Shown: piece after piece, positions 8,503 to 18,011 of the stretch | How positions within the stretch are numbered: the first letter of the stretch is position 1 | Layout of the letters: every line of letters begins with the position of its first letter | Origin: Pectinatus haikarae | Lineage (GTDB): Bacteria > Bacillota > Negativicutes > Selenomonadales > Selenomonadaceae | NCBI RefSeq assembly: GCF_030813505.1 | Contig: NZ_JAUSUE010000006.1 | Direction: 5' to 3' (one strand) | DNA: 64,000 nt | Program-made: the position numbers and the translations under genes | Notes under the pieces: model-generated | What the model was told of the DNA's origin: nothing | Database searches by the model: none | The model's input: the letters and a program-made list of their open reading frames with translations, nothing else

Positions 8503-11111
8503 AATTTTCCGGTCTCCCTTCTTGCCTGCTGCTGCAGTTTATAAAGTATATTCATTGCCTCTAACGGAGTCATGGTAGTTATGTCAATATTCAGCAGCTC
8601 CGTGTTCAGGGCAGAAGCAAACAGTGTGTCCATAACGGGCGGTGCCGAGTTTTTTTTTGGAGGGTTGTCATTTACCGCTTGAAATTTTTTTCTGGTATCC
8701 GCAGCTTCAAGGCCGACCAATATTTTTTCTGCCCGATCAGTAACTGCCTTAGGCAGTCCGGCCAGTTTAGCGACATGGATGCCGTAAGATTTGTCTGCAC
8801 TGCCGCTGATTATCCGCCGCAGGAACGAAACCTTGCTGCCCTTTTCTTTCACGGCCACACAATAATTTTTGACATGTTTTTCATCGGCCAGGTCTGTGAG
8901 TTCATGATAATGAGTGGCAAAGAGCGTTTTAGCGTTTACTTTATCACGTATATACTCGATTACTGCGCGGGCAATGCTCATTCCGTCGAAGGTGCTGGTC
9001 CCTCTGCCTATTTCATCGAGAATAATGAGACTGTTTTTTGTAGCGTATTTTAAAATGTGAGCTACCTCGTTCATTTCAACCATAAACGTACTTTGACCGC
9101 TCGCCAGATCATCACTGGCACCTATACGGGTGAATATTCTGTCGACGGGAGATATAACAGCCTCTCTGGCAGGAATGAAACTTCCTGCTTGGGCCATTAA
9201 CGTCAGGAGTGCTGTCTGGCGCATATATGTGGATTTCCCGGCCATATTGGGGCCGGTTATGATGAGGATTTCGTTTTCGCCATTGTCAAGCATAGTATCA
9301 TTTGGAACAAAGAGCTCTCGTGTTAAGATGCGCTCGATAAGCGGATGACGGCCGTCTTTTATCGATATGCCGCCTCTGCCATTTAAAGTCGGCCGTATAT
9401 AATTGTAAGCGGCGGCTGCCGCGGCAAACGACGTTATGACATCAAGACAGGCTATATTCTGCGCAGTCGTTTGAATACTTGACACGTGCTTTTTTACTTC
9501 TTCACGTATTTCCGCGAACAGTCTGTATTCTATTTGAAGAATCTTCTCTTGTGCACCGAGTATTTTTGTTTCAAATTCTTTTAACTCCGGAGTTATGTAT
9601 CTTTCTGTATTTACTAAAGTCTGTTTGCGTATATAATCAGCCGGGACCTGCTCCAGATTGCTCTTGCGTATCTCGATGAAATAACCGAAAACCTTATTAT
9701 AGCTTATTTTCAAAGATTTTATGCCGGTTTGCTGCTTCTGTTCATTTTCCATCTGCTGAAGCAATGTCTGGCTGTCTGAGGCCAGATGCCGATATTCATC
9801 GAGTTCTTCGTCAAAACCGTCCTTTATTATGCCGCCGTCCCGCAAAAGAAAACCGGGATTATCGTCAATGGATTTTTCAAGCAAATCAACCAATTCACTA
9901 TAGGTTTTTATATTTTTATCTATTGATTGTAAAAAGGCAGCGGTGCTGCCGTGCAGAGAATCCTTCAGTTCAGGCAGTGTATAGAGCGATTTTTTTAAGG
10001 CCAGCATATCTCGGGCATTTGCTGAGCCGACCTCTACGCGGGTAAGTAATCTTTCAAAATCATATATGGATTTCAACAGAAGAGAGAGCTGTTCTCTGCG
10101 TGAAAAATCCTTGGACAGTTCCTCCACGGCATCAAGACGCTGTTCAATTTTATACCTGTCAAGCAATGGATATTCCAGCCATTTTGAAAGCTTGCGGCTT
10201 CCCATTGCAGTACCGGTAAAATCCAATACAGAAAACAAAGTGCCGCTTTTGCCGCCGTCGTGGAGATTATGTGTTATTTCTAAATTTCGCAGGGTGTAGG
10301 TATCAATGACCAGATTGGCAGAGGCGTCAAGGTATGTGAGATGGTTCAAGTGACTGAGATCTGTTTTTGCCGCCGCATGCAGGTAATCAAGTAATGAAGC
10401 GATAGCGGCAGAAGCAATGGTTTTGGCGGGACGGTCAGGTGCAGCAAAATGTTCAGTGATGCGGTCGTCCACGGCTGCAGACACAGCAGCAATTTTAGTT
10501 ACAACACATTTAGGAATATGCAGATTTAAAAATTCAAGAATTTTTTCTGCACAGGACAACCCGCTTATAATAAGCAATTCAGCCATCATCAGCCGATAAA
10601 GTTCATCGCACAGTGTCTGGCAGCGATCAGGACCTTCATAGACACTGTAAAAGCATTCACCCGTTGATATATCAGCTCCGGACAAAATAAGTATATTCTC
10701 ACTTTCGTGAATAAGAACAATATAATTATTCTGCAGTCCGGGCAGGGCCGACTCATCCATAACTGTTCCCGGGGTGATTATTTTTATGATTTCTCTTTTG
10801 GTAAGGCCTTTAGCTTTAGGATCACCGATTTGTTCGCAGATGGCAACCTTATAGCCTTTATTGATAAGTCTGTTTATATAACTTTCGGCAGCGTGATAAG
10901 GAATGCCGCACATAGGTATTTTACTTCTGGCTGTCAGAGTAAGTTCCAATTCTCTTGAAGCGGTCTGTGCATCCTCATCAAACATTTCGTAAAAATCACC
11001 AAGCCGAAAAAATAGAATGGCTTCACCTGACTGTCCTTTCATTTCATAATATTGCTGCATCATTGGTGTTATTTCCTGGCTGCTGAGTCGTTCATTATTT
11101 TTCTTTAGCAT
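8499..11111 (-). CDS. mutS: DNA mismatch repair ATPase MutS
   Basis: An 870-residue mismatch sensor. The N-terminal mismatch-binding domain carries FFRLGDFYEMF (the Phe-x-Glu reader), followed by connector, lever and clamp domains. The C-terminal ABC ATPase has Walker A GPNMAGKST, the Q-loop/signature region SGQSTFMVEM, Walker B LIILDEIGRGT and the ATHYHEL switch. A helix-turn-helix dimer tail follows. ATG 11111 is chosen over GTG 11123 because AGGTGAGG lies 6 nt upstream of the ATG and would overlap the GTG. The start overlaps the miaB stop by 17 nt. It is in an operon with mutL. Confidence 0.97.
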   Translation of the reverse strand: MLKKNNERLSSQEITPMMQQYYEMKGQSGEAILFFRLGDFYEMFDEDAQTASRELELTLTARSKIPMCGIPYHAAESYINRLINKGYKVAICEQIGDPKAKGLTKREIIKIITPGTVMDESALPGLQNNYIVLIHESENILILSGADISTGECFYSVYEGPDRCQTLCDELYRLMMAELLIISGLSCAEKILEFLNLHIPKCVVTKIAAVSAAVDDRITEHFAAPDRPAKTIASAAIASLLDYLHAAAKTDLSHLNHLTYLDASANLVIDTYTLRNLEITHNLHDGGKSGTLFSVLDFTGTAMGSRKLSKWLEYPLLDRYKIEQRLDAVEELSKDFSRREQLSLLLKSIYDFERLLTRVEVGSANARDMLALKKSLYTLPELKDSLHGSTAAFLQSIDKNIKTYSELVDLLEKSIDDNPGFLLRDGGIIKDGFDEELDEYRHLASDSQTLLQQMENEQKQQTGIKSLKISYNKVFGYFIEIRKSNLEQVPADYIRKQTLVNTERYITPELKEFETKILGAQEKILQIEYRLFAEIREEVKKHVSSIQTTAQNIACLDVITSFAAAAAAYNYIRPTLNGRGGISIKDGRHPLIERILTRELFVPNDTMLDNGENEILIITGPNMAGKSTYMRQTALLTLMAQAGSFIPAREAVISPVDRIFTRIGASDDLASGQSTFMVEMNEVAHILKYATKNSLIILDEIGRGTSTFDGMSIARAVIEYIRDKVNAKTLFATHYHELTDLADEKHVKNYCVAVKEKGSKVSFLRRIISGSADKSYGIHVAKLAGLPKAVTDRAEKILVGLEAADTRKKFQAVNDNPPKKNSAPPVMDTLFASALNTELLNIDITTMTPLEAMNILYKLQQQARRETGKL

Positions 11112-12426
11112 ATTGTGCCTCACCTTTTAATATCCAAGTTTGTGGATGCGTGATCCGTACATTGAGGATATCTCCAGCCTTTTCTGTTCCATTCTTTTGC
11201 CAAAGAACGATTTTATTTGTGGAAGTACGGCCTGTATAGACCGACGCATCAGTTCTGCTCGGTCCCTCGACCATGACCTGAACAGTCTTATTTATAAAAG
11301 CTTCGTTTATTTGCAGACTGATTTCGTTCTGAATTGACATAAGCTGATTCAAACGATTCTTTTTCACGGAGTCGGACACCTGATTGTCCATAGTGGCTGC
11401 CGGTGTGCCGGATCTTTTGGAATATAAAAAGGTATATGCCGCATCATAACGCATCTGCCTGAGAAAAGTGAGCATTTGTTCAAAGTCTGCATCTGTTTCT
11501 CCGGGAAAACCGATTATAAGGTCTGTCGTGAGACTGCATTCGGGTATAGCCTTGCGTACCTTTTCTGCGAGCTTTCGATAATATTCAAGAGAATATCCTC
11601 TGTTCATGGCTTTCAAGATACGGTCGCTGCCATATTGAACAGGAAGGTGGAAGTGAGTGCAGATATGCCGGCTGTTTTTTATGGTTTCAATCACTTTATC
11701 ATTTAAATCACGCGGGTGAGAAGTCATGTAACGGATTCGTTCTATGCCGTCGATTTTATCCAGTTCATATAAAAGGTCGGCAAAATCACCTTCGGGCATA
11801 TCCTTACCGTATGAATTGACATTCTGCCCCAGCAGTGTTATTTCTTTCACACCATCAGCACTGTATTTTTTCGTTTCTTCTATTATAGAATGCATTGGGC
11901 GGCTGTGTTCCCGGCCTCTTACATAAGGAACAATGCAGTAGGTACAAAAATTATTGCAGCCGTACATAATAGGGATCCATACCGAAAGTGAATTTCCGGA
12001 AGGCGGTAAAACTTCCTGAGGTATACCGCCGTCGGCTGGTGCCAGCTTGGTCATATGGTGGCGGGACAGCTTGATATCGTTTATGATATTGTTAAGTTCA
12101 TGAATATTATTTGTGCCTAAAACGAAATCTATATGCGGCGCTCTTTTGAATAAGGCTTCACCTTCTTTTTGTGCCATGCAGCCGACTATACCGAAAATAA
12201 GTTCGTGTTTAGCCTGTTTTAAATGCTTTATTTCGCCGATTTTTCCGTATATTTTATTTTCTGCGCTTTCTCTGACGCAGCAGGTATTGAGTAGTATTAC
12301 ATCGGCTTCATCTAAGACTAGTGTCTTTTCATAGCCCAGTATTTCGAGCTGTGTTCCCATCCTTTGCGAATCGCTTTCATTCATTTGACAGCCGTAAGTT
12401 AAGATCATATATTTATAGTGTATCAT
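11095..12426 (-). CDS. miaB: tRNA-2-methylthio-N6-dimethylallyladenosine synthase MiaB
   Basis: A 443-residue radical-SAM methylthiotransferase that adds the methylthio group to i6A37 of tRNAs reading UNN codons. The N-terminal UPF0004 domain has the three cluster cysteines C13, C49 (or C50) and C83. The radical-SAM CxxxCxxC is C157-C161-C164 (GCNNFCTYC). A C-terminal TRAM domain follows (TVQVMVEGPS, then ILNVRITH). It is first in the miaB-mutS-mutL run, a common arrangement in Firmicutes. The RBS is AGGGGT, about 9 nt upstream of ATG. Confidence 0.95.
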   Translation of the reverse strand: MIHYKYMILTYGCQMNESDSQRMGTQLEILGYEKTLVLDEADVILLNTCCVRESAENKIYGKIGEIKHLKQAKHELIFGIVGCMAQKEGEALFKRAPHIDFVLGTNNIHELNNIINDIKLSRHHMTKLAPADGGIPQEVLPPSGNSLSVWIPIMYGCNNFCTYCIVPYVRGREHSRPMHSIIEETKKYSADGVKEITLLGQNVNSYGKDMPEGDFADLLYELDKIDGIERIRYMTSHPRDLNDKVIETIKNSRHICTHFHLPVQYGSDRILKAMNRGYSLEYYRKLAEKVRKAIPECSLTTDLIIGFPGETDADFEQMLTFLRQMRYDAAYTFLYSKRSGTPAATMDNQVSDSVKKNRLNQLMSIQNEISLQINEAFINKTVQVMVEGPSRTDASVYTGRTSTNKIVLWQKNGTEKAGDILNVRITHPQTWILKGEAQYAKEK

Positions 12427-12546
12427 TAATTATTACCCCTGCAGGTTCTTACTTTAATTTCTTCGTAATATATTATTATAAACTAGATATTATATGGAAT
12501 GCAATATATAAAAAATGCACGTTCGTTGAAAATTTTTGATTATGAA

Positions 12547-12575
12547 TTGACATCAATATATGCAGGTGCTATAAT
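12547..12575 (+). promoter_or_regulatory. consensus promoter of thrS
   Basis: TTGACA (12547-12552), a 17-nt spacer, and TATAAT (12570-12575): both hexamers are perfect. The start is expected near 12582, just ahead of the T-box leader. Confidence 0.85.
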
Positions 12576-12582
12576 CAACAAT

Positions 12583-12853
12583 CAAATAATACAGTAATCA
12601 GATATGCGAAAGACATGATTAAGCGGTGATATTTTTCAGAGAGAGGTGCGTTTGCTGCGAGTACCTTAAAATATCTGCTGAATTACCACTTTTAAGCTAT
12701 GCGGGGGAAATTTAAGTATGCCGCATCGATTCATCATCGTTAGAAGATGCATGAGCTGGCCGTTGATTTTAGACGGCAAGCAGAGTGGGACCGCGAGTGA
12801 ATACAACCTCGTCTCTGCATGAATATTATTCATATGGAGACGGGGATTTTTTA
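12583..12853 (+). promoter_or_regulatory. T-box riboswitch (threonyl-tRNA sensing) upstream of thrS
   Basis: The leader of about 270 nt contains the stem I hallmarks CAGAGAG and TTGCTGCGAG, then GAATTACCAC with a probable ACC (Thr) specifier codon near 12700. The T-box sequence AGCAGAGTGGGACCGCG lies at 12779-12795. A terminator follows, CCTCGTCTC (12807-12815) with GAGACGGGG (12837-12845), and a T run. Uncharged tRNA-Thr should pair with the T-box, stabilise the antiterminator and allow thrS transcription. The specifier assignment is by position and agrees with the downstream gene. Confidence 0.93.
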
Positions 12854-12901
12854 TTTTAGATTTGAAAAAAGTTATTTGATTATAACGGGAGGCAGAAGAT
12901 A

Positions 12902-14812
12902 ATGATAAAAATTACATTAAAAGACGGCAGTGTAAAAGAGATCGAGAAGAATACAACGGTTCTGGAGTTTCTGAAAAAAATCAGCAACAGTCTGGCAAAA
13001 AAGGTATTGTCCGCAAAGATAGACGGCAGTAATTCGGATTTGATGACGCCGCTTATAAGGGACTGCCGTGTTGAATTTATGACATTTGATGATGCGGATG
13101 GACGCTGGGCATTAAGACATAGTGCTTCTCATGTTCTGGCACAAGCCGTAAAGCGTATTTATGGAGATAAAAATGTGCAGCTGGCCATTGGACCTGCAAT
13201 TGATAACGGATTTTATTATGATATAGATATGGAAAAACAGCTTGGGCAGGCTGATTTGGACAAAATCCAGAAAGAAATGGAAAAAATAGTCAAAGAAAAC
13301 CTGCCGATTGTAAGAAGTGAAGTGCAAAGAGCAGAAGCAATAAGAATGTTTGAAGAAAAAGGCGAGATATATAAGGTAATGCTCATAAAGGATTTACCGG
13401 AAGACGCACTGATAACTTTATATACGCAGGGGGAATTTACTGATCTTTGCGCAGGCCCTCATCTCGTTTCGACAGGAAAAATAAAAGCAATTAAACTGCA
13501 GAATGTCACCGGTGCATATTGGCGCGGTGATGCAAAAAATAAAATGCTTCAGCGTATCTACGGAACGGCATTTGAAAAGAAAGCGGATCTTGATGCATAT
13601 TTGCATATGCTTGAAGAAGCAGCGCGGCGCGACCACAGGAAGCTTGGCAAGGAGCTGGATCTGTTCAGCCTGCATGAAGAAGGTCCGGGTTTTCCCTTTT
13701 TTCATCCAAACGGAATGGTCATAAGAAATGAGCTTATCAATTACTGGCGTTCAGTTCATCGCCGTTATGGCTATCAGGAAATCAAAACCCCGATAATTTT
13801 AAACCGACATTTATGGGAACAATCCGGTCATTGGGACCATTACAAAGAAAATATGTATTTTACGAAAATCGATGATGAAGATTATGCAATAAAACCTATG
13901 AATTGTCCCGGCGGGATACTCATTTATAAGACTCAGCCGCACAGTTATCGTGAGCTGCCACTCAGAACCGCGGAGCTGGGGCTGGTGCACAGACATGAAT
14001 TGTCAGGAGCTTTGCACGGTTTGATGCGCGTTCGCAACTTCACGCAGGATGATGCGCACATATTTATGCTGCCATCACAAATTGAAGAGGAAATACAGCA
14101 TACGATAGATTTGTTTGACGAAGTATACAGCACATTTGGGTTGTCTTATCATGCCGAATTGAGCACGCGTCCCGATGATTCTATGGGGTCGGATGAAGTG
14201 TGGGAAAAATCAACGGCGGCACTGAAAAGCGCACTTGAACACCGCGGACTGGAGTATGTGGTCAATGAAGGTGACGGTGCTTTTTACGGACCGAAGATCG
14301 ATTTTCATCTTACTGATTCACTTGGACGTACGTGGCAGTGCGGCACAATACAGCTTGATATGCTCATGCCGGAGAAATTTGAAATGACATATACCGGTGA
14401 AGACGGACAGAAGCATCGTCCTGTTATGGTTCATCGTGTAGTATATGGAAGTATTGAACGCTTTATCGGGATATTGATCGAACACTACGCTGGTGCTTTT
14501 CCCGCATGGCTTGCACCTGTTCAGATAAAGATCCTGCCGATTACCGATAAAAATGCTGATTATGCATATTCGCTGAAAAAGAAAATGTTTGATCTTGGAC
14601 TTCGGGTAGAAGTCGATGATAGAAATGAAAAAGTCGGTTATAAAATGCGGGAATGTCAGGTGAAAAAAATTCCGTATATTTTGATCGTCGGCGATAAAGA
14701 ACTTGAAGAAAATAATGTGTCTGTACGAAAACACGGTGAACAGTCGACAGAAACGATGCAGACAGATGAATTTATAGCAATGCTGCAGAAACAAATAGAA
14801 GAAAAAAAGTGA
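12902..14812 (+). CDS. thrS: threonyl-tRNA synthetase
   Basis: A 636-residue class II synthetase charging tRNA-Thr. Residues 1-60 form the TGS domain. The editing domain has HSASH (H73, H77) and CAGPH (C183, H187), which remove mischarged serine. The catalytic core includes the zinc cysteine in MNCPGG (C335), motif 2 around RVRNFTQDD and a zinc histidine in KIDFHL. The C-terminal anticodon-binding domain starts near AWLAPVQIKILP. Start ATG with GGGAGG 10 nt upstream. It is controlled by the T-box leader and ends at the terminator at 14859. Confidence 0.98.
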   Translation: MIKITLKDGSVKEIEKNTTVLEFLKKISNSLAKKVLSAKIDGSNSDLMTPLIRDCRVEFMTFDDADGRWALRHSASHVLAQAVKRIYGDKNVQLAIGPAIDNGFYYDIDMEKQLGQADLDKIQKEMEKIVKENLPIVRSEVQRAEAIRMFEEKGEIYKVMLIKDLPEDALITLYTQGEFTDLCAGPHLVSTGKIKAIKLQNVTGAYWRGDAKNKMLQRIYGTAFEKKADLDAYLHMLEEAARRDHRKLGKELDLFSLHEEGPGFPFFHPNGMVIRNELINYWRSVHRRYGYQEIKTPIILNRHLWEQSGHWDHYKENMYFTKIDDEDYAIKPMNCPGGILIYKTQPHSYRELPLRTAELGLVHRHELSGALHGLMRVRNFTQDDAHIFMLPSQIEEEIQHTIDLFDEVYSTFGLSYHAELSTRPDDSMGSDEVWEKSTAALKSALEHRGLEYVVNEGDGAFYGPKIDFHLTDSLGRTWQCGTIQLDMLMPEKFEMTYTGEDGQKHRPVMVHRVVYGSIERFIGILIEHYAGAFPAWLAPVQIKILPITDKNADYAYSLKKKMFDLGLRVEVDDRNEKVGYKMRECQVKKIPYILIVGDKELEENNVSVRKHGEQSTETMQTDEFIAMLQKQIEEKK

Positions 14813-14858
14813 TTGACATCTGAAAAAAAATACGGCTTTCTTTATCTTTTTTTCTAAG

Positions 14859-14900
14859 CAGGAAATGACGCAGGCAAGATGTCTGTGTCATTTTCTGTTT
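14859..14900 (+). terminator. intrinsic terminator after thrS
   Basis: CAGGAAATGAC (14859-14869) pairs with GTCATTTTCTG (14887-14897), with an inner CAG/CTG continuation and a short T tail. It separates thrS from the asp23 array. Confidence 0.7.
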
Positions 14901-14953
14901 AACATGAAGCGTGTATAATTATATGGAATCTTTTTTATAAAACTAGAATGAAG

Positions 14954-14982
14954 TTGTATATTCATACAGCATTTGATATAAT
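14954..14982 (+). promoter_or_regulatory. promoter of the asp23-nusB-dxs array
   Basis: TTGTAT (14954-14959), a 17-nt spacer, and TATAAT (14977-14982), about 45 nt before the asp23 start. It is the first good promoter before a 13 kb co-directional run of genes. Confidence 0.65.
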
Positions 14983-15025
14983 AAGGCAGGAATAATATAC
15001 GTCAAGTGTAAAAGGAGAGATGACA

Positions 15026-15433
15026 ATGGATACTATTGCAGACAAAAAAGATAAGAAAACGGGCTTGGGTTCCATCCGTATAGCTGATGAGGTCGTCAGC
15101 ATTATTGCAGGTCTCGCAGCAACAGAAATAGAGGGCGTTGACGGCATGAGCGGCGGTCTGGTCGGCGGGATAGCTGAGATGCTCGGCAGAAAGAATTTTT
15201 CTAAAGGTGTTAAGGTTGAAGTAGGGGAACAGGAAGCTGCTGTTGATTTATATCTTATTGTAAAATATGGTGCGCGTATTCCTGATATCGCTCTGCTTGT
15301 ACAAGAAAATGTTAAAAAGGCTATTGAAATGATGACAGGACTGCATGTAGTAGAAATAAATATTCATGTACAGGGCGTAGGCTTTCCTCCTGAAGAAAAG
15401 GAAGAAAGGGAAGAAGTCGTTCGTGTCCGCTGA
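15026..15433 (+). CDS. Asp23/Gls24 family envelope stress protein
   Basis: A 135-residue cytosolic protein of the Asp23 (DUF322) family. In staphylococci Asp23 forms a membrane-attached layer through AmaP and is linked to cell-wall stress. The conserved core SIRIADEVVSIIAGLAA is followed by EGVDGMSGG, ISIHV-type VVEINIHVQGV and an acidic tail. Of two close ATGs, 15026 is chosen because AGGAG at 15013-15017 is only 2 nt from 15020 but 8 nt from 15026. It is followed after 15 nt by amaP, its predicted membrane partner. Confidence 0.9.
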   Translation: MDTIADKKDKKTGLGSIRIADEVVSIIAGLAATEIEGVDGMSGGLVGGIAEMLGRKNFSKGVKVEVGEQEAAVDLYLIVKYGARIPDIALLVQENVKKAIEMMTGLHVVEINIHVQGVGFPPEEKEEREEVVRVR

Positions 15434-15448
15434 GAAAGAGGCTTTTCA

Positions 15449-16018
15449 ATGGGGATTATAAATCGATTCTTATTGTTTTTTTACACCGCATGTATCGCTT
15501 TGCTGTCACTGGGAGTTATTGTTTTATGTACAGGTGTTGTTCCGCCTGATGATTTATGGAACGATCTGCTTTATATTCTGGGACGGGCAGAAACGATAGT
15601 CGCTGCTGCCTTGGTTTTTCTTATCAGTATTGAACTTATGGGAAATTGTTTTGCATCAAAAAGAGATAGAGATCTGGGCGGTGAAGGGATCATTGTACAC
15701 GGCGCGCAGGGTGATGTGAAAATTTCCAAAGGAGCTATACTTGGTTTTTGCACAAAGCTATGTTCTGGTATGCCCGGAGTACGCGATGTGAAGGTGAAAG
15801 TCAGGTTTTTGAAAAAAGCAGACCATGATGATTTGACTACGGATCTTAAAATAAAGCTGATGCTTGGGCAGGAGTACAGTGCTGTTGATATATCTGATGA
15901 GATACAAAAGAACATTAAGAGTCAGTTAGCGCTTTACATGGGACTGGATGATGTTTCTATGGATATAATTATAGATAATATATCCGCCAGCGGCAGCAAA
16001 AAGAAACGTGTAATTTGA
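15449..16018 (+). CDS. amaP: alkaline shock response membrane anchor protein AmaP
   Basis: A 189-residue protein with two N-terminal membrane helices (about residues 5-28 and 50-70) joined by a short loop, then a cytoplasmic Asp23-like domain (GDVKISKGAIL, VRDVKVKVRF, VSMDIIIDNI). This is the layout of AmaP, which tethers Asp23-type proteins to the membrane. It lies between asp23 and a DUF2273 gene, the usual trio. RBS GAGG, 8 nt before ATG. Confidence 0.88.
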   Translation: MGIINRFLLFFYTACIALLSLGVIVLCTGVVPPDDLWNDLLYILGRAETIVAAALVFLISIELMGNCFASKRDRDLGGEGIIVHGAQGDVKISKGAILGFCTKLCSGMPGVRDVKVKVRFLKKADHDDLTTDLKIKLMLGQEYSAVDISDEIQKNIKSQLALYMGLDDVSMDIIIDNISASGSKKKRVI

Positions 16019-16048
16019 TATGGCTTGATAATTGACTTGGAGTAAATT

Positions 16049-16309
16049 ATGGAAAACTTTTCTTGGAAAAAATGTATAAAATTCCTTTGGGATAATCATC
16101 GCGGAAAAAGTTTGGGAATTTTTCTGGGTTTGATAATAAGTTTATCCATTTTAATTTTTGGTTTTTTTAAAACACTTTTTGTTTTGTTTTTTATCGGAAT
16201 AGGATTGTTTATAGGCAATAAAATAGACAGAAATGACGATTTATTAGAAACTGCGGAAAATATTCTTGATTATATACAAAAATTTATTCCGCCTGTATTT
16301 CGTCGATAA
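16049..16309 (+). CDS. DUF2273 family small membrane protein
   Basis: An 86-residue protein with a charged N-terminus (NHRGKSLGIFLGL, typical of DUF2273), two adjacent hydrophobic helices (residues about 22-56), and a cytoplasmic amphipathic tail ending in PPVFRR. Its function is unknown. The family recurs next to asp23/amaP, so it probably belongs to the same envelope-stress assembly. RBS GGAG 7 nt upstream. Confidence 0.85.
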   Translation: MENFSWKKCIKFLWDNHRGKSLGIFLGLIISLSILIFGFFKTLFVLFFIGIGLFIGNKIDRNDDLLETAENILDYIQKFIPPVFRR

Positions 16310-16327
16310 AAGGAGAAATTTTTATTT

Positions 16328-16732
16328 ATGAGTCGAAGGCAGGCTCGTTGTGTAGCTTTGCAAACGCTGTTTCAGCTTGATCTTAACAGCATCCTTAACA
16401 AGGAAAATGCTATTGACGGTGTTTTGGGTCTTACAAAGGTTCTGAAAGAGCGGGATTTTTTGTATATGCATAATTTAGTGGACGGAACAATAGACAATAA
16501 GGCATATATTGACAGTAAAATAGGTGCAGTATCAGGGGACTGGCATCTTGACAGAATGCCGGCGGTGGACAGAAATATCCTGCGCATCGCTGTTTATGAA
16601 CTGGAATTTGGCAGTGCGGATTTGACTCCCAAAATAATAATAAATGAGGCTGTTGAACTGGCCAAACAATTTGGAACAGATGATTCCAGCCGTTTTATTA
16701 ACGGCGTTTTGGGTTCTATTGTCAGAAAATGA
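16328..16732 (+). CDS. nusB: transcription antitermination factor NusB
   Basis: A 134-residue all-helical RNA-binding protein that, with NusE (S10), binds boxA in rRNA leaders and helps antitermination. The N-terminal SRRQARCVALQTLFQLD arginine-rich segment and the VDRNILRIAVYEL and IIINEAVELAKQFG motifs are diagnostic. Length is normal. RBS AAAGGAG. A hairpin terminator directly after the stop may reduce read-through to xseA. Confidence 0.95.
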   Translation: MSRRQARCVALQTLFQLDLNSILNKENAIDGVLGLTKVLKERDFLYMHNLVDGTIDNKAYIDSKIGAVSGDWHLDRMPAVDRNILRIAVYELEFGSADLTPKIIINEAVELAKQFGTDDSSRFINGVLGSIVRK

Positions 16733-16737
16733 ATTAA

Positions 16738-16762
16738 AGCCGGGCAGAAGCCCGGCTTTTTG
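16738..16762 (+). terminator. intrinsic terminator between nusB and xseA
   Basis: AGCCGGGC (16738-16745), AGAA loop, GCCCGGCT (16750-16757), then TTTTTG. It is a compact, GC-rich perfect stem only 17 nt before the xseA start, so xseA is either partly attenuated or has its own promoter within nusB. Confidence 0.85.
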
Positions 16763-16778
16763 CTTAAAAGGAATATTT

Positions 16779-18011
16779 ATGTCTGTTTATAGTGTTAGTC
16801 AAATAAATTCTTATATCAGTGAGATAATGTCTGCTGATGATAATTTAAAAAAGGTAATGATACGTGGTGAAATATCAAATTTCAAACTGCATTCGTCCGG
16901 GCATTGCTATCTTACTTTGAAAGATGATAAAGCTGCCATAAAAAGTGTCATTTTTCGCCGTTTTGCGCAGAAACTGCGGTTCAGGCCTGAAAATGGTCTA
17001 ATGGTCATAGCGTGTGGCAGTATCAGCGTATATGAACGGGATGGTACTTATCAGTTATATATAGAGCAATTGATAGCAGATGGTGCCGGTGCTTTGAGTG
17101 TGCGGTATGAGCAGCTGAAAAATCAGTTGGAAGAGGAAGGTTTGTTTTCTCCCGCCCATAAAAAAAACCTGCCTGTGCATCCTAAATGTGTTGGCATTAT
17201 TACGTCGAAAACCGGAGCGGTACTTCATGATATATTCCGTGTGGCTTTCAGACGTGATCCCTCTGTGAAATTGCTGCTTTTCCCGGTCCTTGTTCAAGGA
17301 AAGGCTTCATCTGAACAGCTGGTTGCCGCCCTGAAGTATTTCAATCAGCATAGAAATCTGTGTGATGTTATTATAATCGGGCGCGGAGGCGGTTCAATGG
17401 AAGATTTGTGGCCGTTCAATGATGAAGGTGTAGTACGAGCAGTATACTCTTCCGCTGTACCCGTTATTTCTGCGGTTGGGCATGAAACTGATTTCACACT
17501 GATTGATTTTGTCAGTGATGTTCGTGCGGCAACACCGTCGCATGCCGCTGAATTGTGCATCCCCTCCAGGGAAGAATGGCTGCAAAGATTATCCTTTCTG
17601 GAAAAAAATATAATGAATATTATGCGCAAAAATTTTACTGTCCTGCATGAACGCTTGAACAAATGCATTAACAGCATTGTTTTTAAAGACAGCTATTATC
17701 TTTTAGGCAGCAGACATCAGCAGATGGATCAGCTCTTTGCCGGATTAGACAATTCATTGCGTAGGCAGATGGAAATAAAAAAAAGTGCATTGGCTGTCTT
17801 AGAAGGGAAGGGTTCTCTGCTAGACCCGGAGGCTGCTATGAAGAGAGGATATTCTTTGATATATAAAGATAAGGTGATCATAAACAGTGTTTCTCTCTTG
17901 AGTAAAAATGATAAACTGAAAATTATTTTGGCAGATGGGCAGGTTTTAACTTCTGTTGAAGATATAGTGAAGGATATGCAATATAATGGCAAGGAAAAAG
18001 AAAAGCTTTGA
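16779..18011 (+). CDS. xseA: exodeoxyribonuclease VII large subunit
   Basis: A 410-residue catalytic subunit of ExoVII, which degrades single-stranded DNA from both ends. It has an N-terminal OB-fold (KKVMIRGEISNFKLHSSGHCYLTLKD), then the catalytic core with ITSKTGAVLHDI, IIGRGGGSMEDLWPFNDE and ISAVGHETDFTLIDFVSDVRAATPSHAAEL. A coiled-coil C-terminal region follows. The frame is open to 16644 inside nusB, but ATG 16779 with AAAAGGAA upstream gives the family's normal N-terminus. It overlaps xseB by 26 nt. Confidence 0.96.
   Translation: MSVYSVSQINSYISEIMSADDNLKKVMIRGEISNFKLHSSGHCYLTLKDDKAAIKSVIFRRFAQKLRFRPENGLMVIACGSISVYERDGTYQLYIEQLIADGAGALSVRYEQLKNQLEEEGLFSPAHKKNLPVHPKCVGIITSKTGAVLHDIFRVAFRRDPSVKLLLFPVLVQGKASSEQLVAALKYFNQHRNLCDVIIIGRGGGSMEDLWPFNDEGVVRAVYSSAVPVISAVGHETDFTLIDFVSDVRAATPSHAAELCIPSREEWLQRLSFLEKNIMNIMRKNFTVLHERLNKCINSIVFKDSYYLLGSRHQQMDQLFAGLDNSLRRQMEIKKSALAVLEGKGSLLDPEAAMKRGYSLIYKDKVIINSVSLLSKNDKLKIILADGQVLTSVEDIVKDMQYNGKEKEKL

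Noticed and set aside
14318..14794. 158-residue minus-strand frame within thrS
   Set aside because: Antisense shadow of a strongly conserved synthetase gene, without RBS or recognisable domain.
16644..16778. 45-residue N-terminal extension of XseA
   Set aside because: It reads nusB out of frame and runs through the nusB terminator; the family starts at the SVYSVSQINSYI segment.
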